From Callaeas wilsoni (lineage: Eukaryota; Chordata; Aves; Passeriformes; Callaeidae), in assembly GCA_013398955.1 (NCBI GenBank), contig VWPU01014050.1, positions 124,001 to 188,000 on the forward strand: a DNA stretch of 64,000 nt, given 5' to 3'. Position 1 is the first letter of the stretch; each line of letters opens with the position of its first letter. Position numbers and translations under genes: made by a program. Shown here piece by piece: positions 14,250 to 28,149 of this stretch. Below the pieces are notes generated by a model that saw only the letters and a program-made list of their open reading frames with translations, made no database searches and had not been told where the DNA came from.

Positions 14250-17200
14250 CATGGATAATGTAAAATGTATTTTTCTTTAAGTATGTGTTTGGACTGTCTC
14301 AGCTGTAACTTTCTAAAAATATTTTCTGTCTCAATCACATACCTGATGCAGAAAATCTAAGCCCAAAAATTAAAGCTTGGCAAAACTACAAGTAACCGAG
14401 AACAGTCTTGTAATGGAAAATATTAGATTATTCTAATTGCTCCTGGCTCTGCCATTGACTTCTCTAATGCATTTTATTAAATTACTTCCATCTCAGGTCC
14501 TCTTCAAATGTTATTGAGAAGAAAGAAAAAAAGAAAAATAACAGCAGTGTGTCTGGGCTGCAGCATGAAACAGGAGGGTGAGGAATTAGTTGATGCAAGA
14601 TGAATGTCCCCCTTCATTACCCTTTTAAATTTCTTACCTGTGAAAAACATGTGGGTGAAAGAAAAAGTAAATAGGGACAGAGACTGTACAGAAAGATGAG
14701 CAATTTCTTGCTGAGGCAGTTGGAGATGTCTTCTCCATCACGTGTAGGATAGGGTAGGTTGCATTTTTTTTGCCCTGTAAATAGAAATGTGACACTTTCT
14801 ATAAATACATAGAAGAATCAACTTTTGCTGCAACTAAGAACTTAGGAGTAAACTAGGCATTTACATTTCTTCTGCAGGGGCGCACTGCAGTTGCATAATA
14901 ATAGAGCCTTTGTAAGAGAAAAAATATTTGAAAAAGTTATTTATGGCAGCATTTTGTGTGAATAAAAATGGCAAAAGTTTTTGTATTCAGTACAAAAGGT
15001 GAGAACCAGGAAAATTGCAAGATTCAAAGAGGTTTAGATAGGCAAGTGAAGTTTTCACTAAGTACCTAATAAAGCAAGAAGAAAATTTGAAGCCTCATAA
15101 TGAAGGCAAGAATGATACCTGTGACAGTATCATGTTGTACCTGTAAGACTTCTTAGTGGTATCTGTAATATTTTCTTGATAGTATTTTTGTCCAACTGAA
15201 TTTAGGGTTTTAAGTCTGTATGTATTTAAATAGGGAACTTGGTTGGTATCTGCTGGTGATGAGCATCAAGTTTTCTAGTACAGTAAATGAAGATTTCTTT
15301 CACACCCAAAAACCCAGGACATGAAATGTGACTCAAATTTCAGCTTAAACAAATGTATGGATTCTGTTTCCTCATAATGCTGTTTTTAGGCAGGTACTAG
15401 CTTTTGTTATTGAAGTGTGCAAGTCAAGTTAGTTCTTTGGTAGTCTGTGCTTGGCTGTGTCCTTTATTTTTGTCTTAATTGAGGAAAAGGCAGTCATGGA
15501 TTTTTATACCTGTGGATAGTACTGTTTGATACTTTGAGTTAACATTTGAGGAGACTGCCGCATTGTATTATCAGTTCAAGCAACAGACAGCAGTTAAAAA
15601 CATTTAGCACAATTTTCAATCATCCACATCCTGTTGCTTTGCTTGTAGTATGCATGCTTTTATTTCCACGTTTTCTGCATCAGACTCAATTTATAACTTA
15701 TTTAAAATCTCTCAGAAATGTGCTGGATACATAAACCTTATCTGGCTGAATACCTGTGCAGGCATGTAATTAGTTGATATTTGCCTCACCATCTTCCAAG
15801 TGGTTGAGAGATCAGTTGAAAAATAACATAATATTCACTGAATCAATTTTCATGTCTTTGAAATGATAAATATATGACTATACAACCAGTGTTCTTGGAT
15901 AGGTTATTCAATCTTGTATTGCAAAATTACTAATACGATACTTGTATATATTATACTCGATATTGGTTTGTATTATTTCTACTGCCTTTGAACCTATAGA
16001 ATCTGTTGACATGATTTTACTGGAAGTAGTTCCCATAAATGGTTTAGAGATGTTGTCTTTTCTCAGACATGGCTATTTAAGTCAAATTCTGTGCTGCCTT
16101 ACCTCTTCCACTAATGTCAATATAGTTCTCTGCTTGAAGTGTCTTTGATTTACCTACTTGGTGTGTTTTCTATTGTAAGGAAAGCAAGTTAGGAAATATC
16201 TGTTTCTCTTTCCTGTGTTACTCCTTTATGTTCAAGTCAAATCCAAACCCTGCTCTGAACTTCATGCTCACGTGCTCCCTTTTGTGGTATGCCTGCACCT
16301 TGCTGACTGTAGTTTCCATGAACATACCTGGGATAGAGCCAGGCTGGCCCTCTTGTCACTGAGGTTTGTCCAAACTTTATGATGAGTTCTGCAGCATGTG
16401 CTGCCCATGCTGCTGCTACTGTTAATGCTGTCACCACACCCTGAGCCAGTTTAAATTTGGCTCAGGAATATTTGCATTCACTGTGTCCAACAAGCCAACT
16501 ATATGAATACTCTGTTAGTCACAGGATGTAAATTCAGAAGCTCAAAAACTTAAATCTCAGTTTGGGTGCAATATTTTATTATTTTTGAGCACTGTTTGTG
16601 GTAGGTGCTGTTGCATTTTCTTCAGTAGTTATGCAGAGTTTGTCACTTCAATTCTCTCCACCTTCCTTGCATATGAAGAAGCATTTAATTTTCTGAAGCT
16701 GTATACATCAATAACCACATCCTGGTAACTTGTTTCAGGTCTTGTCTCAGTCACAGCAGGCTTAGTCCAGTAAGAAAACTGCTTTGTATGTATTTGAGTT
16801 TATTTCTTTGTCCCACTATGAATTACCATTCCAAAGAGATTGACCTGGCAAGGGAAACCTTTGGTGAGCAGGATGGCGTTCTTTGATAAATTGATGCAGT
16901 GACTCATCTTTCCAGGAACAAGTGCTGATGTTTGAAGTAGTGTTGTTAGTTGTGTGTAAGAGTAACACAGGTGGCAGGCAATGGCAGAAGTAATGAGGTT
17001 TCCATTTTGGAAGACAGGCCAATGCCAATTTAGTGGAAGTTTGGATGATTTAACTCAGTGAAAGAAAGTGCCTGAAGGTGTTACATGGATCCTGACTGCT
17101 CATCTTCTTATTCACAGAATAACATTTGAATCCTCCATTTTAGTGCTGAATATAGGGTAATCACAGTATTTAAATGTAATATATAAAGGATCTTTGCTAA

Positions 17201-20200
17201 GTTGCACCGACATTTAGAAAAACAACCTCCTTTGACTACTGCTCTTAAAAATTTACTTGGATGAACTACTTATGTGGTAAAGACGAGCAGAGACTTCTCA
17301 GATGGATTACTGCAGAGACCTAATAAGAAATGCTGCAAAGTGTATATACATTCTTTTTTTTTCTCTGGTATTTAATCACCATGATGAATGTGGAGCTAAT
17401 TTTAATAGCTTGTGTATATGGTGTCTTGACTAAAACCTGTTGTGTTTCGTATTCATATGTGTTTTGTTACTCACCCACAGAGAAAAAGGTTAAATTCATA
17501 TACTATGGTAGACATACCATGAAAAATGAGACAGTAGAAAGTCAGTTCCTTTGAAATGCTTATTACCCTGCTGCTTATGTATCTTTTTATGTGTTCTTTG
17601 GTGCCATTTACATTTCTGTTTGTAAACAAAAGATCCTTGCTTTGGAGGCATTAGGTCACTCAGGTGTTCTCCAGACACCAAACTCAAGTGCAAACAGAGT
17701 AACACAGACTCAGTGTTTCTAGAAAAAAAACCTTAGTGTTGTGTCTAACCTCTCACAAAAAGGAGCTTCTTGCTGCTAGTTGGCTGCAATATGAGGGCAC
17801 TTTCATTGTGGTTAGGAATTGCATCCTGCTTTGGGAAGTGAGAGGACTCATTACAGACTCTCCGGAGAAAATAGCAAAGGATTTTGTGACAAAATAGAAG
17901 ATTCCTTATATTTTATCCAACTTAGATTTAATCTGTTTCTTGTAAATATACTTCTGGCATCAGTTATTTTTTTGCAGTACTCAAGTATTTTATCCAAATT
18001 CACTGTTTCTATTGGAAAGCTAATCTTTTCCATAAAAAGGCTTATAGTTTTTCTCTTAGCAGAACATTTATGATAAGAGACATTGAGATGATCCAGATGA
18101 GCAAGTGGAGCAGATTAGGCTGATTTTATTTTTCTTCATTTTTCGTCTGTATAACTATAGGCTTTAGCATGGGTTGTAAACTTTTTCCTTTTTCAGTAAA
18201 AGATCAACACATCTTCCCTTAAGTTTGACTGTAAGGAAGTTTGCCAAATAGGTAACTACAGTGACAATGGGATTTTGGAAGGGTGTCTGTCATCTACATA
18301 ACTGATGTGCTCTGCAGGGCCAATAAAGAAAAATACCAAAACCAAGTCAGATCTTGTAGCATCTTGGTTTGGTTACAAATTAGATTTCTATAGCCAATGT
18401 ATCATTGGCAAGGGAGAGGTTCTTTAGTTTAGAAAGCCAAGTAAGTTATTTTTCAGGAAATGACAGAGAGGTTCCTATGGGATTTTATGAACCATGTGTT
18501 TGCAAAAGATTGGTTTAAAGCGAGTTGAAAAAATCAGAAAACTACTTACTCTTACATGTCAGCTACTCTTTCATTCAACAGTGACAGCTCCGTAGAAGCG
18601 TCCCTCGAGCTTCCCATATTATGAGAATTACAAAACTGCCTGACTGAGTTGCAGTATAAATTGTTTTACTATCTCTTCCTCTAAACCCTAAGACATATGA
18701 CATACACTTCTAAAAGGCCATCTTCAGGAAGAATATCCCTGAATCCCGTGCACGCCTTTTGTGCATTATTTCTACTAACTGCCATTTTATGACTGGAGGA
18801 GCCTCATACTGCAAAAGTCTATAGGGGAAGTTTAAGGAAGTAATCCTTAACTATTGTGTATTGTTGGTGGAAAATACTAACTGCACACTCGAAGGTTCTT
18901 GAAGAGACTGTAATCTGATTTAGGTAGATACTGGTACCAGTAAAACTGGTAACTGTTAGGGAAGAAAAAACTTTTTAAGTAAACAAGTGGCTGAAGGTTG
19001 TATAAATTAGTAAGGAGGCATTTGAATTAGGAGTCACATTAATAAGAACAAGTGATTGTTCTTACATATACATATTTTTATTTATTATTTTTAGCAATGA
19101 AAGCCAAAGTTAGATTGCAGTAACATGAGATTTAACAGAAGGAGTCAGTGAAACAACAGACTTGTCCTCTTATGTAACAGTAGAAAATCTATTTTTGTAT
19201 GTTAAAAACAGTAAGGCTATTTTTCCAGGCCAGAATGGGTCAGGTAGCTGCTTCACACAGGCTGGAGCTGTTGGGAATACTTTCTAGAAATCCTACAGTG
19301 AACATTTCACTTCTCTGTCATGGTTTTTCTCCCTCACAAACTGTGGGCAAAGCAGTGTCATGATTGCGTAATATCAAGCTTTCATTTCCATAGTCAATAA
19401 AACTGTGTACTTTTTTCCTTGTGCTGTAGCTTAGTATTGTACATTGTACTTGGGACTAAGTGAAACAGTCTGATTTCATATAACAGACATAACAGTGCTT
19501 GGGGTGAGGAAAGAGAGTCTTTGTGAGTTTAACCCAACTTTTGAGCTGACTTTAGGTGAGATAAGCAAATCTTGTAATTGATGATGCAGTGGATCTGAGT
19601 CTCTTTGGGGCCCCTCAGTAGAAGTGAAACGTGTTGAGCAGAGGTGTACCACTGGAGGGTGAGGCACAGGCACAAGGAGCACCTGCTCCAGGCAAGCAGG
19701 GAGGTGGAAGAAGTTGTGAGGATTGGTTCCCAAATGTCTGCACCAGCTGAGTTGCCCACCTGCAGCTCTGGCTTTCTGCCTGCTCTCATAGCTATCAGGA
19801 AAAAGTTCAGCATGTGTGTGTATGATACGAGGAATGGTAGATGACTCTTAGCTCTGCCCCTGTTCATACTCCCTCGCACCAGTCTCGATTCCTCAGACAT
19901 TCACTTCTTTTCCTTTACTGCCTCTGGCAGACGCTCTCATCTCTTGTTTGGGGCCCAAAGCAAAACCAAGTGGAGCAAACTGGTCTCTTCAGGGCTATAC
20001 TGCTTCCTTCTCTACTGTGCCCCAACTCGTTTCCCAGTTCTGCAGCAGAAAGGGGGCCCTTTACTTACGGACAGACTGCAGGAGCTCATGTAAGGGCTGC
20101 TTGTGTAGAAGAGCAATTTCTAAAGATAGGAGTCAAAAGATGTGACTATAAGCAACCCACCCAAGGAACAGAAGGTCTTAAGTCTCAGTAACTTGAAATG

Positions 20201-23200
20201 GTGGCAATAACCAAAGTAAACACTGGGTGCTAGACAAAGGAGAACTAGAACTGGGGGGAATATGGTTGGAGAGCAAAAGGAAGATTTCCCTTGCCTCTTG
20301 CGTCTGTGACCTATGTCAGCCTCTATGCCCTTGAGCTGCCCTGTGCCCGCTGCAGAACTGAGTTTTGCTGCTCTGCTTTCCAAAAGATGAAGTCAGAATA
20401 AGTTAATGTGTTTTCATTTGAGGAATAGTGAGATTCAGTTTTATCAAGGCTACTCTGAAGTTTGAGTTGGCTCTGAATACTGTCCTCGCCTCTGCTGTGG
20501 AGGGCATTCAGAAGTATGGAGCATTGCCATGAGGCACTGACACTCTTAAGATGCCGAATTGCTGTTGCAGCTACATGCAACTGTGGTTATCACCACCACC
20601 CAGGTGTTCTTACTGATGATGTAGAATATTGTTTTCCCCTGAAAGAGTAGGATGGAAATAGGCTTAAAGTTATCTTTTGATCTCTGCTATTTTTTGCAGT
20701 CTTCTAGTTGTAGTCGTAGCACAACTGAGACAGAAAATGTGCCATTGCCTGAGCAATAATGAAACTCTAAACACGTGGAAATCCTATTAGTGTTTCATGG
20801 ACCGTAGCTGTCATTTCATTTGCTCTGGAATTCCTTCCATATGGCCATGGCAAAGGTTTAAGGTTGAATTTTCTTGACACTTTGAATGCATTAGCTGTTC
20901 CTCAGACAAAAGTCTGTCAAGTATACTGAAGCATCTGAAGCAATGTATTTATTTCTGTAAGTAATATATTAAACAGAATTAGAGTCAGTAAGCTTGGTCT
21001 TGAGAGATAAAAACATGACACTAGAATTTTGTGGGGTTTTCTTTCCTGGTGAATGTTAGACAGATGTATCTGGTTTTTGTAAATTTATCTTTTTCTGCTT
21101 CTTTTTTTTATCTCCTTATTCTAAATGATGCTGCCTCAAATCTCTTTTTCAACTGTAATTTTTCAAAAGTATTGCAATTCACTTTTCTATGTATTAGAAT
21201 GCACTGTATGTTAGTATTAACTTATAATAATAAACTATGTAACTAACATAATTTCCGTGAGTGAATGTGACAGTCATCTGTGTATTTCTCATGTAATAGA
21301 AAATGAAGCTGAGAGGTTACTATGCTTGTTAGTTTTCATCCCTACTCATGGACATGTTTGTCATTCTTGTCTGCATTTTTTTGTTAAATTGATCATTGTA
21401 GGATTTTTTGAGACTAAGTTACTGGAGCTGCGTATTTTTGCATCAGATTATCAGATTAAAGATGTCTTTTTGTATCCAATGTACACGTGTGACATAGGTA
21501 AGAACTGCAAGGGGGCGGTGTCAGTGTTACCCACAATTCATGATATGTACTTGTGGGCACCATGGGCAGTTCTTGTACATCTTATCAGTTCCTGTTTTCT
21601 TCCCTTTGCACTTTCTGGCCTTGAAATTCACAGTGATACAGTACCAATTTTTTGCCCATATATAATCCAGTTTAGTTGCTATGTAGTACTGTCCAGTTTC
21701 TGCAAGAAGAAAAATGTATGTGTACTTCTTCAAAATATTGAAAAAGGATAGTTGCATAGTTGCATAACAATAAGAAAAGAAGAAAATAGTTTCCAGGATC
21801 TGAATATAATCCATATAATTGGAACTAAGTGAAGAGGATAAAAAAAATTATGTGTAAATCTGTTTTATACTTGGACCTGGAAGTTTTCAGTATTTCATTA
21901 ACAAAGACTTTAGGAGTTCTTTTTTTGAAATTTTCATCACAAGTTAGATGGTTATGAATTACAGTGGCAGATGTGCAATTCTGCTAGTTTAAAAGATTGG
22001 CATTATTCATACTGGTATCCAGTTCAGAGATTTTTGCCCCATACATTATTAATGTGGGTTAAAGTCTGTTTGAAGAATGCTTTTAATGGATAATGATCTT
22101 CTAGCTATGTGCAGACATCACTGATAACTATTGTGGCAGCAACCAAGAACAGTAAGATGTTTCTAGTTTCAAAGTACTCTTGGAGTTTTCTAATTGGTGT
22201 CTTCAAATCTATGATCCCTTGTGTCCTAGTCAGGGTGAACTGCAAATCGTTCAGTGCAGTGTCATTTCTGGTATTTCAGTGACTATGGGAAAAGTATTTT
22301 GCTTGTCTTATTTGGAGATTAATTCTTGCATTTTTCATTTAACTATCTGTCACTTATAAAAAGTCATATATCTTTTCAGAGTTATCTGTTCAAAGAACAT
22401 GAACATTTTTACAAGAAAAGTAATTTCCTAGCACTGTTATATTTTTTCCCCCATAGTTCTTTCATCTTTATTTTGGCACTTTGATGTATGTTTACCAGTT
22501 TCCTTACATTGTTTTTCTGCCAGGGCCTGCAATTGCTCCATTAAATTTGTGCAAGATTTGCTTATAGCTATTTTGTGTCCCTGAAGAGATCCTATCTCTG
22601 TCTCCCAACTTAATGTATCTTTTTGTCTTTCTCACAAAGCCATGTCATTTTATGAAACAGTGGCACAGAAACTAATTTATATGCTTTTAATTTGCTGTTG
22701 TGAAGTCTGATCTGGTAAATAGTGAGGAGGCATAAATTATACTGAAATTTGAGCAGTCTAAATAAAGTCATGTAATAATACAAGTTCATAAACACAATTG
22801 TGTTATTTCAGTTGCTTGCATTTCTGCTTTACTTTGTAAATCAGTTTAATATTTAGATTTAAATAAAGCAAAAACGTTTCTGGATTGTCCACTTATTTAT
22901 CAGAAATTGCTTTGTGTTTCTGAAGGATAGGTGCCACAGTGAGTAGATTAGAAACATCATTTGCACAGTTTTGTTTTCAACAGTGGTATTCAACTTCAAG
23001 CATAGCAGAGTTGTTGTCAGTTTTGTAAATTTTAGCTGTCTCCTAAAGCTGGTTCTGAGGCCTCTGGATAGTAAGGGGCAGGTTAAAGCCTCTGCGCTGG
23101 TGCAAGGAGTTGAGGGTGTAAGGGTGACAGCGTCCGTTTTGAAATGACATTACTTTGCATGCGAAGCTGCGCTTCTCTCTTGCATCTTCTACAAAAGTAA

Positions 23201-25495
23201 CTGTCAAATATATTGTTCAATGTTTTGCTGCCATGATGGTAGCAAAAATTATGAAGCTGTAATTAAAACAGGAGGAAGAATAAATGTAGCACAGTTTTTG
23301 GTGTTCTGAAACCATTTTTGTGGTTCCTTAACCCTTGATGAAACACAGAACAAAATAGATATGATGTGCTTTGAAAAGAAGGTCCACATAGGGATTTTTA
23401 TTTCCTTTCACGTAATCCAGCTATTCTCCTTTATGAAAATATGGATTTTTAGATTTCAGAGGGACAGATATTTCTCTGAAGACACACATATGAATAAAAT
23501 CAGAATGGAACTACAGATGCCAACCTGTGATTCACAAGAAAGTTACTCACCAAGGCAATGCTTATAGCTGAGGCAGGAGCCCCTTAGACTTCTCCAAATT
23601 GCTTGGCAAACCCTATAGCCAACAGAAGTGCTAAACTTAAAGTGCTGAGTGGCTCTTAGCTGACTGAGGTGTAAGTGGGTGTTACGAGTTCCTTGTAAAT
23701 CCTGGAGATTTAGTATCGAGTAAATACAAAACTGTTGCAACACCTTAGCCAGAGACTCATGATCACTTTTCACTTAACTACTTTCATACTTTGTCATCCA
23801 TTCTTTCTAACATTATCCTTAAAATTTCTTTGTTCCTGTGCAATCCAAAACGAATTGTTCCTTGCAGAACTACTTCTTTCATGTAGCTTGTAGAATATGA
23901 ATTGTAAATAATGTTTTCCTCTCATTTAATTAGTATGTAAAGTCTTAACTAAAGAAAAATATCTGCATTGATTTTCCTTTGCATATGACAACTCTGAACT
24001 TACAAAATAAGTTTTACGGTACCTTGGAGTTTTTTCATGTATAGAGGAAAATTGTTTAATAGCCACTGGCTGTTCTTCCAAAGTAGTCCTAATAGATAGG
24101 AGGGGGAATAAAATCGATGCACCCAAATAAGATCATCTGCTTGTACTGTTAGGACATAGACATAGTCCTATTCAAAGATGTAGAATGTAGCACAAGTTAT
24201 TACGGCAACGCAAACGAATTTTAGTCATGTAAATATTGGTGTTAAATGACTGTGGTCATATCCATAATGCATTCAAACAAAGGTAAAAGCATTTCAGTCT
24301 GGAATAAGTAAAATGCTGTCTGCTTTTAATGTTGTTTGGCTAGCCATTGGAAACCATAGCATTTTGACCTGTTTGAAAGGCAGGTTCCAGTGGACAATAG
24401 AAAGTGTTTATCCAGTATGGTATGTCAGTGTTTGCTCTGATCAATGCTAGCTGGGCATGTTGTGACAGAAAACCCTTTTTTCTGCACTCAGGCATAAACG
24501 CTGTTTTCAAATTTATTTCAGAGAACATTTTATTTGGCTAAGTTTTGGGTCTTGATGTGATCATCTTTGCTGAACATTGTTTCTCATTGTCCTGAAAATA
24601 ATTATTTCCAGCATTTTCTGAGGAAAAGAGAAAACAAAGAACTCCTAGATAGAACAGGCTCCTTTTCTGTATTACTTCTCTGCTGATTTCGTCTTCATTT
24701 GATAGACCATATTTTCTTGAGTACTTCAAAATATTTCTCATCACTTGCCCTCAAAACTGACCTGCTGACCTGAGAACCAAGAAAATGTCATGTTAGTGAC
24801 TACTAATTAGTGGATCCAGAGAGTTGCTTCTCCTGGCCTTTCAACCTTCCAGAGGCAGCAACAAAAGCTGTCACATGTATCATACAAAGAAAACAAGCAT
24901 TTGCCGTGTGTGTGTTTTGTTTTGTTTTATTTTATTCCTAGAGCGTACATAGCACAAGTTCAATTGAGACTAGAGGTGAATTTGTAGGTTAGGAGGAAAT
25001 CAGCCTACAATATGGTGCTTGCATTTATTTCTCTATTTCCATGCATAACATAATGCATATATTATTCAGCTCTTACTGAACATGCATGAATGTATTAGTA
25101 CACTGTATTGTAAGAAGGGGAAAAGAATTAAACTCTATTTCTTTTCTCCCTGGTTTTTTTTCCCCTGTTCCTACCATTCGTTTTTATTTTTTTTAATTAC
25201 TTCAAAGGATGTTACATCTTTCTGAAAGGAGATCTTTTAATGCTTAACTTTTAATGTAAAGCAATAGTCCAGGCTTAAGCTGTCTTTTTATATGTTTGTT
25301 GAACAAACTTGTTAACAGAAGATTCAGCCATATTTACCATTAACCACTGTTGTACTTCTGCAACTCATAAGGCACACTGGGTTTTTTGGGACTACTTACA
25401 AGAATGACTGTGGTAAAATGTGGAGTCACAGCCATGTCACTGAACTGTTTTGTGCAAGTAACATTACCCTCTTTTTTATTATTTATAATTTTCAG

Positions 25496-25579
25496 GTCTT
25501 TAAAATAGAAGTGCTGATGAGTGGAAGGAAACATTTTGTGGAGAAGAGGTATAGTGAATTCCACGCACTTCATAAAAAG
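25496..25579 (+). CDS. SNX24: SNX24 exon 2 (PX domain, first basic motif)
   Basis: The exon has 84 nt, phase 0 at both ends, and encodes 28 residues from VFKIEVL to ALHKK. These match about residues 21-48 of the 169-residue vertebrate SNX24. It contains KRYSEF, the PX signature whose arginine contacts the 3-phosphate of PtdIns3P in this family. The acceptor is TTTTCAG and the donor is GTACTA. SNX24 is a PX-only sorting nexin, expected to be cytosolic and recruited to phosphoinositide-bearing endosomal membranes. Compared with the human protein as I remember it, the main change is Asn to Ser in the loop before GRKHF. If this intron were retained, the frame would read on to a stop at about 25627. 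Identification rests on near-identity of this exon and the four that follow it in order. Confidence 0.97.
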
Positions 25580-25901
25580 GTACTAATCTTTTTCCTTATA
25601 CTGTACAGCTTTGCTTTGCCTCAGTGATGCTTTCCTCTCTCTTGTAATTGTTACTATACATAGTTTATGTTAAATATATGCTGTGATTCATGCCTCTGAA
25701 AATTAATTCCTAACTATCTCAATTTCTTCTCTGTTTTGTAGAAGGGAGTGATGATTTCTCACATGTTACTAAGTCTCCTTTTCTTTATGATTATTGTTTA
25801 CGTGAGGTATGGCTAAAATGCTGTAGTATGTAGTCCGTAGTATGTTTTTGTCTTCTTGTAAAGTCACAAAATAAGTCACATTCCAACCACAAATACCCAA
25901 A

Positions 25902-25937
25902 AATTGGGAAAAAACCTAATTGGGTTTTTTCCCAATT
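25902..25937. repeat. Perfect 15-bp inverted repeat (hairpin)
   Basis: AATTGGGAAAAAACC at 25902-25916 and its exact reverse complement GGTTTTTTCCCAATT at 25923-25937 are separated by a 6-nt loop. An alternative nested stem (CCTAATTGGG, 25915-25924, with 25931-25940) is also perfect. It lies in intron 2, about 320 nt after exon 2. Confidence 0.9.
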
Positions 25938-27164
25938 AGGCAAATAATTTGTTAGTTCTATAAATTTTATTGCTAACCTACCATATGTAAAGATGAAGAA
26001 ACAACTTTTGTACATGAGGAAACCAGACATGAAAATGACTGGGTCAACCATCTCAATTAGCGTAATATAAAATATCTGCTAAGTTTGTCTACTGAATCAT
26101 CTTAGGAACATATAGAAGGGAACTCGGTACTTTCAAGGCCGGTTATCCACTAATACATCTATAAATTGTTTTGACCAGTGTTTAAAGATAAGTATAATTT
26201 TTTTCTCTGCAAGCTGAACTGAATTCTGCTGTGCAGCTGTGCTGCTGAAAGGCAAGCTTTACTCTTTTTTCTGCTTTATGGAGGCCAAGTATTGTGAAGG
26301 AGAATTCTGGAGGAGCATTACAGCCCATTACCAGCAGTGGGGCTGTAATGAAGAACTTCAGTCCTAGATTCTGGGTCAACTAAACATCTCTTGGTTTCTA
26401 GGTGTGAGTAGCAGTGCAGTGTGGGTACAATCAACTACTTTGACTGATGCTGCTTGCCTGCATTATGGAAAAGCTTCCTCTGCAAACAACAGAGACCAGC
26501 ATGGGTATTTACAGCTCCTGACAGTGCAATGTTGGAGGAGTTTATTTCCCACCAGTATGTTTGCTGGTGGTCCTGAACTAGCTTAGGAAATAAGCATTGA
26601 CCTGGTGCTACAGAGGATGATTTTGCCAGGCTTTTAAGGTGTATAGGTTTAAGCAAACTTGTCTGAGCAAAAGACAGCTATTGACCCATCTGTGTGTTGG
26701 CCATCAAAAGTCCAAAGACAGAACATTTTGCTTAGCTGCACCCTAATTAAGAAGTGCTAGTGCTTCTTGCCTTTTTGCTTCTTGCCTCATCAGTGATATC
26801 ATCTGCCATTTATTACTCATGTCCTTGTTTATTATTTTAATACAGATATGTCTCAGATATTGTCATCCTTGTGTTCATATTAAATATGAAACTAAATAAG
26901 CAACAGTGTCAGAAACAGTAAAATAACTCACTCACCCACCACTAAGCTTTGCGATATACAAGTGCTTTGTTTTACAGATGAGAATAATTCTGTAGTTGAA
27001 AGTAAAGCAGATGAATAGAGTTTATACAATGAAATAGACTAGGAAACATAAAGAGAGAAAAATCAGGATTTATATCCTTAAAATGCACCCTATCCACGTA
27101 GGCAGTCTCCTATTGTTAGAGTAGTATATATAGTATTGTATAATGCAATGTAGTACGGAATTAG

Positions 27165-27600
27165 AATTAGAAATAGAAATATAATTGAATATTTTCAGTT
27201 GGAAAAGACATACAGTAATTATATGGTCCAACTGCCTAAGCAATCTAGGGATGACCAGAAATTACAGCATTATGCTAAGGGCATTGTTCAAATGTCCCTG
27301 ACAGGCTTGAGACATCCACCACCTCTTGAGGAAGCCTGTTTCAGTGTTTGATCACCCCTTTGGTAAAGAAATATTTCCTGATGTTCACTCTGAAGCTCGC
27401 CTGGCACAGCTGTGAGCCATTCTCACATGTCCTTTCACTGGATCCCAGGGAGAAATGCTGAGCACCTCCTGCTCCACTTCCCCTCCTCAGGAAACAATGA
27501 TCACCTCTCATCATCCTTTTCTCCAAACTAAGCAAACTCAGTGTCCTCAGCCACTTGGCATCTGTCTACTGAGCACCTGCAGATGGGTCTTTTGCAAGCA
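27165..27600 (-). mobile_element. CR1 non-LTR retrotransposon fragment
   Basis: A minus-strand CR1 with a degenerate 3' tip (ATTAGAATTAGAAATAGAAA). The words TCAGTTGGAAAAGACATACA, GTCCAACTGCC, TTGAGGAAGCCTGTTTCAGT, AAATATTTCCTGATGTTCA and TTCTCCAAACTAAGCAAACT follow. It is a 3' UTR and ORF2-tail piece, 5' truncated. Its far edge merges into the GC-rich block after 27600, so that limit is approximate. Confidence 0.92.
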
Positions 27601-28149
27601 TAGGAGAAGAAATACCAACACCAAAGCTAGATTTGGAAGAGGGAGAAGAAAGCCTGTGGTTGTGGGCAGAAGCCTTTCCCAGGCTGCTCACCATCTGCGC
27701 AGCTGCCCCATGTGCAGCTGTCCCTTCACAGGGGCAGGACTTTGTACTTCCCCTTCTTGGGCTTCTGCTGTGGCCGGGTATGACTCTGGCATGATACAGA
27801 GAGCAGCACCAAATCATGACTCCTGGCAAGAGGAGAGATTTGGGCACCACCATAGCAAGGCTGCACCAGGCAGTGCAGGCTGGAAGGAGAGCAGAGCTGA
27901 GGGACATGAGGCAGAAGGTACAGAGAAGAGGAGGCCAGGCCTGAGGTGATGAGCAGTAGGTCAGGGTCTGGCTCTGGAGACCCCTGGCTGGAAACAGCTG
28001 TCCCAGGACCAGCTGCAAAGATGCAGGCATGGAGCTGGGCAGTACTTGCCTTTAGAGGAACAATGAAACAGTACCTGCACAAGTAGAAGGACCCATCAAC
28101 ATTAGCATTCCAGCCTACCTAGCAAAAAAGCGAAGAAGGGTGAAGATAG
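27601..28149. other. GC-rich block of unknown origin
   Basis: About 550 nt lying between a CR1 and the TOPORS-like relic, much richer in G and C than the intron around it. Open frames of 80-150 codons exist on both strands but none matches a family I recognise. It may be the 3' flank of the same insertion that brought the TOPORS-like copy, or a separate repeat. Confidence 0.4.

Larger units (their letters stand above)
1..25495 (+). other. SNX24: SNX24 intron 1 (3' part)
   Basis: This stretch precedes the first recognisable SNX24 exon and ends in the acceptor TTTTCAG. No match to the expected first exon (about 20 residues beginning MEVYIPSF) was seen and there is no CpG island, so exon 1 should lie upstream. 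The sequence is AT-rich and mostly unique. Recognisable contents are CR1 fragments at 2151-2650, 8874-9413 and 12619-12795, a T/G-rich tract at 14198-14249, and a CpG-bearing block near 13437-13800. Two moderately GC-rich blocks, about 16230-16450 and 19600-20190, show no recognised family. Open frames here, up to 164 codons at 21257-21751, lack coding character. I see nothing else in 2651-8873, 9414-12618 or 20200-25495. Confidence 0.85.

Noticed and set aside
16230..16450. Possible LTR or repeat (CTGCTGCTAC words, slightly GC-rich)
   Set aside because: No borders, poly-A signal or recognised family could be supported.
21257..21751. 164-codon plus-strand open frame
   Set aside because: Composition is that of AT-rich noncoding DNA (many F, L, C, V), no domain is recognised, and one frame of this length is not surprising in 64 kb read six ways.
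27455..27949. 164-codon plus-strand open frame
   Set aside because: It straddles the CR1 fragment and the GC-rich block, so it is a composite shadow and not a gene.
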